From Pseudomonadota bacterium (lineage in GTDB: Bacteria; Pseudomonadota; Gammaproteobacteria; Xanthomonadales; Rhodanobacteraceae): a stretch of 64,000 nucleotides of DNA. The stretch lies in contig JAEWGO010000013.1 of assembly GCA_023388255.1 (NCBI GenBank), forward strand, positions 1-64,000. Reading direction: 5' to 3'. Below the pieces are notes generated by a model. That model saw only the letters and a list, made by a program, of their open reading frames with translations, made no database searches and had not been told where the DNA came from. A program made the translations under genes and the position numbers. Positions 46,211-54,614 of this stretch are shown here, in pieces (position 1 is the first letter of the stretch; the number at the start of each line of letters is the position of its first letter).

Positions 46211-46232
46211 GCGCAGGCAGGCACGCCTGCGC
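46211..46232. terminator. Hairpin between convergent sigma and Cry-like 2 genes
   Basis: GCGCAGGC (46211-46218) and GCCTGCGC (46225-46232) pair perfectly with a 6-base loop directly after the sigma gene stop. No T tract; a shared barrier between convergent genes. Confidence 0.4.
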
Positions 46233-46251
46233 ACCGGTGCGCGAACGGGCG

Positions 46252-48093
46252 TCAGTCGCCTGTGATCGCGTCGATGCGACGCCAGAACGCCTCGCGATCG
46301 CCAACCAAGTGCTCGGCCTCCATCTCGTGCTCCACCTGCGAGCGCAAGCCGGCGCGTTTCGACGGCGACGCGGCCTTCGGGTTCGCTCCCTCCAGGCGCA
46401 GTTCCATATCGACCAGGTCGTTGGCAGAAAGCTGGGTCGGGCTGGCCACGAAGACACGGCGCAGCAACTCGTCTTTCAGATGCAGGGCCGGATCGGCGAG
46501 CTTGAACGAGAACATCACACTGCCGACGCTTTCGGTACCTGGAGGAGCGTCCTTGCCGAGGTTGCGGTAGAGACCGCGTACCGTGGAGCACTGGTGGATC
46601 TCGTGCAGGATATGGCCCGCCGGCACCGGCGCGTCCTCTCCGCTGTAGCCCTTGATCTCCCGCGCCACGTCGCCCGAGCTGCCGACGGAATGCGTGCGAC
46701 CATCGTGCTGCTTGAAATAGACCCCGCTGACGAGATAGCCGGTCGCGCAATCCTTGGAGATGCTGCGACTGATGTAGAGCGCGGTGTCCACGCGTATGCC
46801 GACCACGGGACCGCCCCATTGCGGCGCGAGCGAAATGCCGAAGATATTGCTGCTTGGCGGCGTCAGGCCATCACCTTCGCGGTAGACCTCGAAATTTCGC
46901 GGGAACCGCCAACGGACGCTCGACGACCGCTTCACATCGATCTGCGGCACGCTGATGTGCCGGATGGCGCGACCCGGATTCGATGCCGGCATGACGACTT
47001 CGGGTTTGCGGTCGAATACCCAATGTCCGTCATGATGCAATCTCGGGATGCAATTGATATCGCTGCAATCGGGAACTCCATACGGCCCGAACCACAGTTC
47101 ACGTGTGAGCAACGGCGCCGGTGCGGCGCCGGGCTCCATGTGCGGCCATAGCTTGCGGTAGTCCTCCACGAAATCGACCAGCAGGCTGCGCGTGTTGTTT
47201 TCGATCTTCTTCGATTCCCAGGCTCCGGTTGCGCTCCAGCCGGGCGCGCCGAAGCCATTGGAATCGTCGACTCGAATCTTGTCGCGATTGGCTTCGTATT
47301 CCGCGCGCAAGGCGTCGAACAATGTCGGCAACACGGTGTCGACGTGCTTTTCATGGTTCTTGAGCGCATCGAGAAAGTCCTCGAGAAGGATCTCGGTGCC
47401 ATGCACGTCGAAACCGTATGCCGCCGCGTTGACGGCCGCGTCGCGCAGGAACACGAGATGGAGGTTGGCCAGCTGGGCGTACAGCGGCAGGATCTGGCAG
47501 CGCGCGCGCAGTGACAACGCGGCGTCGTTCTTGAACAAGGCAAGTTTCTCGATGAACAACTTGTTCGTCACTTCGATCGAGATCTCGAGACGGTTCCGGG
47601 TGTCCGGCGAGTTCGACCTCATGTGGTCACGGATTCGTTTCAGATGATCGCGTGCGACATCTTCCAGGCCTCTCACGACGGCATCGAGCCGGCGCAGCAT
47701 CTCGTCCTCGATGGCGCCATGCACGAGCTTGGTGACGTTGTCCTTGATCTGGTCCCAGACGCTCATGCCACTCGCGGGCCAGAGCAGTTCGAAGATCGCG
47801 CCAAGTATGCCGCCGACCACGGGAATGGCGTTGATGCTGACCGCCAGCGCGGCTTTCACCACGCTCACCGGATCGGTGATCGGAAACACGATGTCATCGT
47901 CGCCGCAACGCACGCCATTCGCGAGGTGGCGCGGCGGATGCGTCGCCATCACACCGCTGCCCGGAGCCCACGGCGCGTTCGGCAGAAGCGGCATGGCGAA
48001 ACCGCCAAGCAGGCTCGCCAAAACCATGCGACGCCTTTGCATGACGCTCGTGAATTCATCGTCGGAGACATCGAAATCATCGTGCTGGTTCAT
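46252..48093 (-). CDS. Delta-endotoxin (Cry)-like exported protein 2
   Basis: 613 residues; ATG 48093 is 8 bases after GAGGGGG, the ATG two codons earlier being too close to it. The N-terminus has acidic residues, then QRRRMVLASLLGGFAMPLL (19-37), a twin-arginine-like signal. Cry domain I features are stronger here: VSINAIPVVGGILGAIFELLWP (85-106), ILPLYAQLANLHLVFLRDA (201-219) and DYRKLWPHME ... LTRELWFGPYGVP (311-341). From about 345 it shares with paralogue 1 a C-terminal module (GISLAPQWGGPVVGIRVD, SVGSVMFSFKLADPALHL). A pore-forming toxin is likely. Convergent with the sigma gene, divergent from the kinase gene. Confidence 0.83.
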   Translation of the reverse strand: MNQHDDFDVSDDEFTSVMQRRRMVLASLLGGFAMPLLPNAPWAPGSGVMATHPPRHLANGVRCGDDDIVFPITDPVSVVKAALAVSINAIPVVGGILGAIFELLWPASGMSVWDQIKDNVTKLVHGAIEDEMLRRLDAVVRGLEDVARDHLKRIRDHMRSNSPDTRNRLEISIEVTNKLFIEKLALFKNDAALSLRARCQILPLYAQLANLHLVFLRDAAVNAAAYGFDVHGTEILLEDFLDALKNHEKHVDTVLPTLFDALRAEYEANRDKIRVDDSNGFGAPGWSATGAWESKKIENNTRSLLVDFVEDYRKLWPHMEPGAAPAPLLTRELWFGPYGVPDCSDINCIPRLHHDGHWVFDRKPEVVMPASNPGRAIRHISVPQIDVKRSSSVRWRFPRNFEVYREGDGLTPPSSNIFGISLAPQWGGPVVGIRVDTALYISRSISKDCATGYLVSGVYFKQHDGRTHSVGSSGDVAREIKGYSGEDAPVPAGHILHEIHQCSTVRGLYRNLGKDAPPGTESVGSVMFSFKLADPALHLKDELLRRVFVASPTQLSANDLVDMELRLEGANPKAASPSKRAGLRSQVEHEMEAEHLVGDREAFWRRIDAITGD

Positions 48094-48375
48094 CGGCATT
48101 CCCCCTCGAGTTCAAATGAATGGCGCGTCGAAATCGACCTCCAGTTGCGCTCATCGCGCGGCACTGCGCAATGGGCCGTCGGCCCATGCCGGCGCCCGGG
48201 CGCGGTTCCACGCAGCGCGCGGCGCCCGCCTCGCACGCACCGGCGGCCCCCGGTCAGCGCCGAGGTATCGGGCTTGCGCAACGACATGGCTGGCCACGCA
48301 GGCGTCATGGACCCGCCGTTGCATGACGCGTGATTCGGGCGGACAACGGGCATCGGTCGCATCGTGGCGCTCGCG

Positions 48376-48381
48376 TATCAT
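48376..48381 (+). promoter_or_regulatory. -10 element of the Ser/Thr kinase gene, leaderless configuration
   Basis: TATCAT at 48376-48381 lies 6 bases before ATG 48388. Transcription would start at or next to the A of the ATG, so the mRNA is probably leaderless. This favours ATG 48388 over GTG 48364. Confidence 0.4.
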
Positions 48382-48387
48382 CCGCAC

Positions 48388-51303
48388 ATGGAACCGCCAA
48401 GCCGTCCGCCGCCGTCTCATCGACTCAGCGACGCAGCGCCGCCCACCTGCCGAGCGCGCGCATGGACGAATACGCCCGAAGACCGCTATCGACTCGCCCA
48501 GGCGCTCGCGCACGAACTGCTCGACCTGCCCTCGACCGAACGCGCCGCGCGACTGGCCGCGGCCTGTGGCGACGATGCCGAACTGCGTCGTGAAACCGAG
48601 TGGTTGATCGAATGCGCCGAAAGCGATGATGAGGAAGGCGCGCAACCGCAATTCGAGCATATCGACAAGCTGCGCCAACGACTCACCGAAGCGCGCATCG
48701 CCGCGAATGCGCCACGCCACTACACGCTGCTCGAACGCCTCGGTGAAGGCGGCATGGGCCAGGTCTGGCTGGCCGAACGCGACAGCGGCGGCGTGCGACA
48801 GCGCGTCGCGCTCAAACTGCTGCGCGGCGCCGGCACGCCGAGCGAAAGCGAACTCGCGCGCTTCATCGCCGAAGGCCGCATCCTTGCCGCGCTCAATCAT
48901 CCGAACATCGCGCACCTGATCGATGCCGGGCTCGACGGCGAAGGCATGCCGTTCCTCGCGATGGAATACGTCGACGGCGCGCGCCTGGACCGCTGGTGCA
49001 ACGACCACACGTTGCTCTTGCGCGCGCGCATCGAGCTGTTCCTCAAGGTCTGCGCCGCGCTCGAATACGCCCACGCACAACTGGTCATCCATCGCGACCT
49101 GAAGCCGGCGAACATCCTGGTGACAAACAGTGGCGAACCCAAGCTGCTCGATTTCGGCATCGCCCGATTGCTCGATGCGAACGTCGGCTCGCTCAACGCG
49201 ACCACCGTACTGCATGCGATGACCCTGGCCTACGCGAGCCCGGAACAGATCCAAGGCGCGCCGCTCGGCACCGCCTCCGACATCTATTCGCTCGGCGTGG
49301 TGCTGTACGAACTGCTGGCCGGCATGCGTCCGTTCGACCATCTCGACTCGGCGCACGCGCGCTCGAACGCGATCGTGTCGGGCGACATCGCACCACCGAG
49401 CCGTCGCACGCAGCTGCCGGTGGTGCGCATCGGCTCGCGGATCCCGCAGCCTGCCGCACGCATGTCCGGCTTGCGCATCCCCGCCGACGTCGACGCGATC
49501 GTGCTGAAGGCGTTGCGGCGCGAGCCGGAACGGCGGTATGCCAGCGTCGCCGAATTGGCCGACGACCTGCGCAACTTCCTCGCTGCGCGACCCATTCTTG
49601 CGCGGCGTGGCCAATGGGGCTATCGCGCGCGACGTTTCCTGTGGCGCAACCGCTGGCCGCTGGTCGCTGCGACGATCCTCGTCGCGATCGCCGCCGGATT
49701 CACCTGGCGAACCGTGTTGGCCGAACGCGAAGCGCGCCTGGAGGCGCAGGTCGCCGATCGCACGACGGAGTTTCTGACCTCGACGTTCTCGCTGTCGGAC
49801 CCTACCAGCGCAGGTCGCCACGATTTCAGCGCGCGCGAAGTGCTCGACCAGGGACGCGCGCGCATAGACGTGGAACTTGCCGATCAGCCACGCCTGCGCG
49901 CACGCCTGCTCGAAGCGCTCGGCAATGCATATCGCGGCATCAACGAAGGGAGAGCCGGTGCTCCCTTGCTCGAAGAAGCCGCACGACTCAATCTCGAACC
50001 GGCCGTTGCCGATCCACTCGCGGCGGCGCGCACATTGCGTGCGAAAGCCGGCGCTATCCTGGGAGCAAGAGGATCGTCCGACGAAGCCGAGCACGCCGCT
50101 CAACGTGCACTCGATCTGACTCGCCAACACGCCGGCGGCAATGCGCAACTGCTGGCCGATGCGTACGGCACATTCGCGCAAGCACTCGACGCCGCCGGGA
50201 AGGGGCCGCAGGCGACAGCGGCCGCACAGCAAGCGCTGGATCTGCGCGAAGTCGCCCACGCTCCTCCGCTGTCGATCGCGCGGAGCCTGCTCGACATCTG
50301 CGCCATCACCTCCGACGACGGCGAGCATGCCAAGGCGTTGCCGTTCTGCGAACGGTCACTTGCACTGCACGTAAAGGCGGGAGCTACACGAAGCAACGAC
50401 TATCGCCTGGCGCTGAAGCAGTACGAAAGCACGCTGCTCTACAGCGGCGACTATGCCAAAGCGCTGGAGGTCATCCGCGAGCGCATCGCGCTGACGCGCG
50501 ACCTTTTCGGCGAAGACAGCACGGTGCTGGCGATGGACCGCGTCGCCTTCGCCGTTACGCTGGCGGAACAGGGATTGTTCGGCGAAGCCGCAGCGCTGCT
50601 GGCGCAGGGAACGCCCGTGCTCCTGCATCGCAACGGCGCGCAAAGCACCCAATACGCGCTAGCCGTTTTCAATGCCGGATGGCTGAAATACCTGCTCGGC
50701 GAGTTTGATGCCGCGGTGCCGCTGCTGCGGCAGGCGCTCGGCATTTATGAAGCCGCAGTCGGCGGCAAGGACAACGATCGCCTGCCCGTGTTGCGCGTGG
50801 ACCTGGCCAAGGCGCTGATCGAATCCGGCCGCGCCGATGCTGAAGCACGGACACTTCTCGATGCGGTCATCGAAGCCCGCAGCGCCGCGCATGCTGACAC
50901 GATCGAGCTCGCCTATGCGCGTCTGCCGCTGGCACGCTTGCATGTCGCTCATCGCCAATATGCGGAAGCGGAGTCCCTGCTCGACCAGATTGACGCGATC
51001 GGAAACCGCATCGAACCCGAAATCCACGCGCACGTGGCGAACACGCGTGCTGCGATCCTGCGTGCGCGCGGAGACGTGGAAGGCGCACTGCAGTCCGAGC
51101 AACGCGCCTTCGAACTGACCTTGCGCGACGTCGGCGCGCAACATCCACGCACGGCGTACTACGCCATGGCGTACGCGCAAGCCCTGCGTACTGCCGGGCA
51201 GCTCGACCAGGCCGATGCGCTGCAGCGCGAGTTTCGTGGCTTGCTCGAAAGCGCCTATCCGGCGGACTCCGCGTTCCGGCGCGAGCTGCGTCCGGTTCGC
51301 TGA
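48388..51303 (+). CDS. Membrane Ser/Thr protein kinase with C-terminal TPR-like repeats
   Basis: 971 residues. A helical N-region (to about 105) is followed by a Hanks-type kinase domain (about 112-380): Gly loop GEGGMGQV (119-126), ATP-anchoring Lys143 in VALK, catalytic HRDLKPAN (235-242), DFG, and an APE-like SPEQ. A single membrane helix (WPLVAATILVAIAAGFTW, about 421-440) leads to an extracytoplasmic region of about 530 residues with helical pairs that look like TPR repeats. It is complete in all catalytic residues. Relatives phosphorylate a neighbouring ECF sigma factor; here that gene is 2.2 kb upstream on the same strand, separated by Cry-like gene 2. Likely sensor of the toxin locus. 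Confidence 0.92.
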   Translation: MEPPSRPPPSHRLSDAAPPTCRARAWTNTPEDRYRLAQALAHELLDLPSTERAARLAAACGDDAELRRETEWLIECAESDDEEGAQPQFEHIDKLRQRLTEARIAANAPRHYTLLERLGEGGMGQVWLAERDSGGVRQRVALKLLRGAGTPSESELARFIAEGRILAALNHPNIAHLIDAGLDGEGMPFLAMEYVDGARLDRWCNDHTLLLRARIELFLKVCAALEYAHAQLVIHRDLKPANILVTNSGEPKLLDFGIARLLDANVGSLNATTVLHAMTLAYASPEQIQGAPLGTASDIYSLGVVLYELLAGMRPFDHLDSAHARSNAIVSGDIAPPSRRTQLPVVRIGSRIPQPAARMSGLRIPADVDAIVLKALRREPERRYASVAELADDLRNFLAARPILARRGQWGYRARRFLWRNRWPLVAATILVAIAAGFTWRTVLAEREARLEAQVADRTTEFLTSTFSLSDPTSAGRHDFSAREVLDQGRARIDVELADQPRLRARLLEALGNAYRGINEGRAGAPLLEEAARLNLEPAVADPLAAARTLRAKAGAILGARGSSDEAEHAAQRALDLTRQHAGGNAQLLADAYGTFAQALDAAGKGPQATAAAQQALDLREVAHAPPLSIARSLLDICAITSDDGEHAKALPFCERSLALHVKAGATRSNDYRLALKQYESTLLYSGDYAKALEVIRERIALTRDLFGEDSTVLAMDRVAFAVTLAEQGLFGEAAALLAQGTPVLLHRNGAQSTQYALAVFNAGWLKYLLGEFDAAVPLLRQALGIYEAAVGGKDNDRLPVLRVDLAKALIESGRADAEARTLLDAVIEARSAAHADTIELAYARLPLARLHVAHRQYAEAESLLDQIDAIGNRIEPEIHAHVANTRAAILRARGDVEGALQSEQRAFELTLRDVGAQHPRTAYYAMAYAQALRTAGQLDQADALQREFRGLLESAYPADSAFRRELRPVR

Positions 51304-51734
51304 GCCACGCTCGCCGGGCTGCCGGCCAAACGTTGGTTGGCTCCGGACGAAAGCGTCTTTTTGTCCTCGACGCCGCCAATAGAGAGTGTCGCTTCGGCAT
51401 CGACGCCACCGCTGCCATTCTTGCGCAAGATGACGATGTAGTCGCGAACTTGGCGTAGCGCAGGTAGTCGTGGACTCCGCCAATCGTGACGACGAGGTGC
51501 GGCACCGACGCCGCGACGGTGACCGCGACATCGACGATGCTCGCACGGGTCACGCTGCCGCAGCCCTTCGCGACCGAACAGACCTGCGCCGGCTGGCTTG
51601 GCGAGGTCGCCTTCGTGCAGTGGGCGGCATGGTCGAGCGAAGTCGCGGCCGAGCGCCGCGGTCGTTGCGACCGAGCGTTCTTCGACGCGCACGACGCCGC
51701 CGAGGATCATCGCGGCGCATGGGAATCGAAACAG
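51304..51734 (-). pseudogene. Possible degraded coding sequence, frame-shifted
   Basis: This 431-base gap has coding-like codon use on the minus strand in a shifting frame. One frame (about 51700 to 51445) reads ...VTVAASVPHLVVTIGGVHDYLRYAK, with GC-rich third positions and no start. If one base is restored near 51450 it continues as VRDYIVILRKN, then GGVDAEATLSIGGVEDKKTLSS. The two halves share an IGGV-D pattern. I do not recognise a family; a chance open region remains possible. If not a pseudogene, it is a gap without a gene. Confidence 0.3.
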
Positions 51735-53042
51735 CTAGCGCGCCGCTCGAAGGTAGTCGAGCGCGGCCTCCAGCATCGCGGCGCTGCCGACGGCCAGCGC
51801 GCCCTCGTCGAGGAAGAATTTCGGCGAGTGGTTGGTCGGCGCAGTGGCCGGATCGGTGCCGATCGGCGTCGCACCGACGAAGAAGTACACGCTCGGCACC
51901 TTCGCGCCGAGACCGAAGTACGGAAAATCCTCCGACGCGGTCCAGCGCTGCGCCTCCTGCACGTGGTCCTTGCCGAGCGCAGTTTCGAGGCTGGCGCGCA
52001 CGCGCGCGGTCAGCGCGGGGTCGTTGTAGTTGATCGGATTGCTGCTCTCGGCCGAGAGCGGAATCTTCGCCTCCACGGTTGCGCCGTTCGCCGCGGCGAC
52101 ATGCTCGGCGATGCTGCGCAGGCTGGCCAGCGCCTGCTGGCGCATGTCCTCGTCGAATGCGCGGATCGTGCCCTGCAACTCGGCGCTGTCCGGCACGATG
52201 TTGAAGCGCTGACCACCGTTGAAGATACCGAACGTGACGACGGCCGGGTCCTTGTTGATGTCGAGCTGGCGGCTGACGATGGTCTGCGCGCTGGTCACGA
52301 TCTCGGCGGCGACGACGATCGAGTCGATGCCTTTCCACGGCGTCGCGCCATGGCTCTGCTTGCCGTGCACGACAATGCGGAACGTGTCGGAACTGGCCAT
52401 CGCACCGCCTGCGCGCACCGCGACCGTGCCGACCGGCAACGCGCTGACCACGTGCATGCCGAACACCGCGTCCGGTTTGAAATCCTTGAACACGCCCTCC
52501 TTGACCATCAGCGGCGCGCCGCCCTGCTCGCCCGCTGGCGCGCCTTCCTCGGCCGGCTGGAAGATGAACATGACCTCGCCTGGCAAATCCTTGCGCATCT
52601 TCGACATCGCCTCGGCCACACCGAGCGTCATCGCCACGTGCGCATCGTGACCGCAGGCGTGCATGACGCCGACCGGCTTGCCGAGGTATTCGCCTTTCAC
52701 CTTCGAAGCGAACGGCAAATCGACTTCCTCGGTGACCGGCAGCGCATCCATGTCGGAACGGATCGCGAGCTTCGGCCCCGGCTTGCCGCCCTTGAGGATG
52801 CCGACGACGCCGGTATGCGCAATGCCGGCATGGACTTCGAGACCGAACTTCTTCAACTCGCCGGCGATGACTTTCGACGTGCGTGTTTCACGGTTGCCAA
52901 GTTCCGGATGCTGGTGCAGATCGCGCCGCCATGCGGTGATCTGCGGCAGCAACGGCTGGATCATCTGCGGCGTGGTTTCGGTGGCGCCACTTGTACCGGA
53001 GAGCGTGAGCAACAGTGCAGCAGTGATCAGGGTCTTGCGCAC
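51735..53042 (-). CDS. Exported M20-family amidohydrolase/peptidase
   Basis: 435 residues. The start is GTG 53042, which has GGAG upstream and leads straight into a signal peptide (VRKTLITAALLLTLSGTSGA). The M20 metallopeptidase core: RRDLHQHPELGNRE, the metal site HACGHDAHVA (His, Asp), the catalytic EEG in PAEEGAP, and HVVSALPVGT; the dimerisation domain includes HGKQSHGATPWKGID. The last third contains NHSPKFFLDEGAL with the final metal His. Relatives hydrolyse N-acyl amino acids (hippurate, indole-acetyl amino acids) or dipeptides; the periplasmic location is inferred from the signal. Substrate unknown. Confidence 0.92.
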   Translation of the reverse strand: MRKTLITAALLLTLSGTSGATETTPQMIQPLLPQITAWRRDLHQHPELGNRETRTSKVIAGELKKFGLEVHAGIAHTGVVGILKGGKPGPKLAIRSDMDALPVTEEVDLPFASKVKGEYLGKPVGVMHACGHDAHVAMTLGVAEAMSKMRKDLPGEVMFIFQPAEEGAPAGEQGGAPLMVKEGVFKDFKPDAVFGMHVVSALPVGTVAVRAGGAMASSDTFRIVVHGKQSHGATPWKGIDSIVVAAEIVTSAQTIVSRQLDINKDPAVVTFGIFNGGQRFNIVPDSAELQGTIRAFDEDMRQQALASLRSIAEHVAAANGATVEAKIPLSAESSNPINYNDPALTARVRASLETALGKDHVQEAQRWTASEDFPYFGLGAKVPSVYFFVGATPIGTDPATAPTNHSPKFFLDEGALAVGSAAMLEAALDYLRAAR

Positions 53043-53193
53043 GGGCGTTCTCCATCGAAAGGAGCGTGCATGGGAATGCATCGGACGCCTCGGTGCAAGC
53101 CCTGTTGACATCATCTTCTGCCGGGATGCATTTCCCCGTCTCCCGAAGCGAGCAGGGAACGACAGAGCGCCGAGGCGCCGCCAAAAGCGGCTG

Positions 53194-54456
53194 CTACAAC
53201 CCCAACACCAGATCCTCCGCTTCGACCCGATCCACGCGAATGCGATTGGCGAACAGCGAGAACGCGAGGATGCCGGCGAGGCCGTGCGCGTGCTGCACCC
53301 ATGGTGGCAGGTAACGCGGCTGCGCGATGGTACCGTCGTCGAAGTACGGCTCCAGCGCGACCACGTCGTGCAGCGCGAGCTTGCCGGCGAACAGGTTGCG
53401 GCACAGCGCCATGCGCTGGTTCTTCAGCGCCCATCGGAAGAACGTATGGACGGACAGAAGGCCATGCAGATAGACCGCGTCCTTGGTGAATGCGGCGCCA
53501 CCGGTGACCGGTGCGCCGCGGAACACGCGCTGCGCCGAGGCGAAGCTGTCGCTCTCGTTCTGCCCGGAATCGAGGAAGAAGCGGAATACTTCGATGAAGT
53601 CGGCGCCCTTGATCGCCATGTCGATGCCGAGGATGCGCAAGCTGATGCGCTTCATGCGCGCGATGTCGATCGAACCGGACATCAGCTCGGCGAATACGGC
53701 GAGGCCTTCCTGCGTCGCGGTGATGCGTGGCGACGAGCGCGCCAGCGATTTCAGGTGCGGCTGAGCGCGGCCGTTCAGCGCGGTCAGCGAATGCACGAAC
53801 GCCTCGTGGTTGAGCAACTGGTCGCGATCGTAGTCCGTGAAACTGGTTGCCGAACGCAGGCGGATGCGCGTCGCGCCGGCAGCGGCCTTGGCGATCAGGT
53901 CGGGATCGGTCTCGACTTTTACGACTGCCACGCCGAAGAACGCATCGAGTTTCTGCTGCAGATCGATGCGCAAGGTTTCCGCCGGAATCTCGGTTTCAAC
54001 CTCGCCCTGTTGCGCCCCGCTGTTGAATTCGTCGGCGATCGCGATGAAGTGGTGCGCGGCGTCGAGATTGGTCAGGCTCGCGCCCGGCACGCGGTCGTCT
54101 GGGCGCCCATACAGCGCCGACGAAGGTCCGGTGATGCGCAACGTGCCGGCTGCGTCGAGCAATTCGGTCGCGACGCGCCAGGATTCGGCGCTGCGACGGA
54201 TGTAGTCGCCGAGCGGATGCTTCGGATCAGCCGCGCGAGCGATGTCGTCGAGCGCTACGCGCGTGGCCGAGTGGTCGCTTGCCGCATAGCCGACCTCGGG
54301 CAACGCCATCTTGCCGGCCTTCCAGTCGGAAATGAACCGCAGTTCGATCGACGCCGGCCAGCTCAGCGAATCGAGCAGGCGTATGCCACGCGTGGCCTCG
54401 ACCAGGCGCCGGTCGAGTTCGACATGGAGCCGCATGTCTTCGGCGTTGCAAGCCAT
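53194..54456 (-). CDS. QEGLA-motif (DUF1704/MATCAP-type) putative metallopeptidase
   Basis: 420 residues from ATG 54456, with AAGGA upstream. The family was named for modulation of flavohaemoglobin expression and for the motif QEGLA, here at 249-253. An HExxxH motif is present at 217-222 (NHEAFVHSL), and Glu250 of QEGLA is the probable third zinc ligand. This arrangement is that of the MATCAP tyrosine carboxypeptidases, which trim microtubules in animals. Bacterial substrates are not known. No signal peptide is visible, so it is cytoplasmic. The gene is divergent from the beta-helix protein and carries its own extended -10 element. Confidence 0.88.
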   Translation of the reverse strand: MACNAEDMRLHVELDRRLVEATRGIRLLDSLSWPASIELRFISDWKAGKMALPEVGYAASDHSATRVALDDIARAADPKHPLGDYIRRSAESWRVATELLDAAGTLRITGPSSALYGRPDDRVPGASLTNLDAAHHFIAIADEFNSGAQQGEVETEIPAETLRIDLQQKLDAFFGVAVVKVETDPDLIAKAAAGATRIRLRSATSFTDYDRDQLLNHEAFVHSLTALNGRAQPHLKSLARSSPRITATQEGLAVFAELMSGSIDIARMKRISLRILGIDMAIKGADFIEVFRFFLDSGQNESDSFASAQRVFRGAPVTGGAAFTKDAVYLHGLLSVHTFFRWALKNQRMALCRNLFAGKLALHDVVALEPYFDDGTIAQPRYLPPWVQHAHGLAGILAFSLFANRIRVDRVEAEDLVLGL

Positions 54457-54487
54457 GCACTGCGATCCTTCAGCGACACGAAGCTGA

Positions 54488-54496
54488 ACGATAGCA
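54488..54496 (-). promoter_or_regulatory. Extended -10 element (TGCTATCGT) of the QEGLA gene
   Basis: Minus strand TG, one base, then TATCGT (plus strand 54488-54493, TG partner at 54495-54496), 32 bases before the start codon at 54456. Same form as the elements of ilvE and maeB. Confidence 0.35.
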
Positions 54497-54614
54497 GAGC
54501 GCACGCCACGCTCCATTCGCCGCAGTGCGGCACGCATTCGATGGTCATCGCCAGTATGGTCGGGGGCACCTGCGCGCGAGCGCAGGTGATTCCGCAATCC
54601 CCTGGAGACAAACG

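Noticed and set aside
48364..48388. GTG 48364 as the kinase start
   Set aside because: The -10 element TATCAT lies downstream of it, and ATG 48388 follows it directly.
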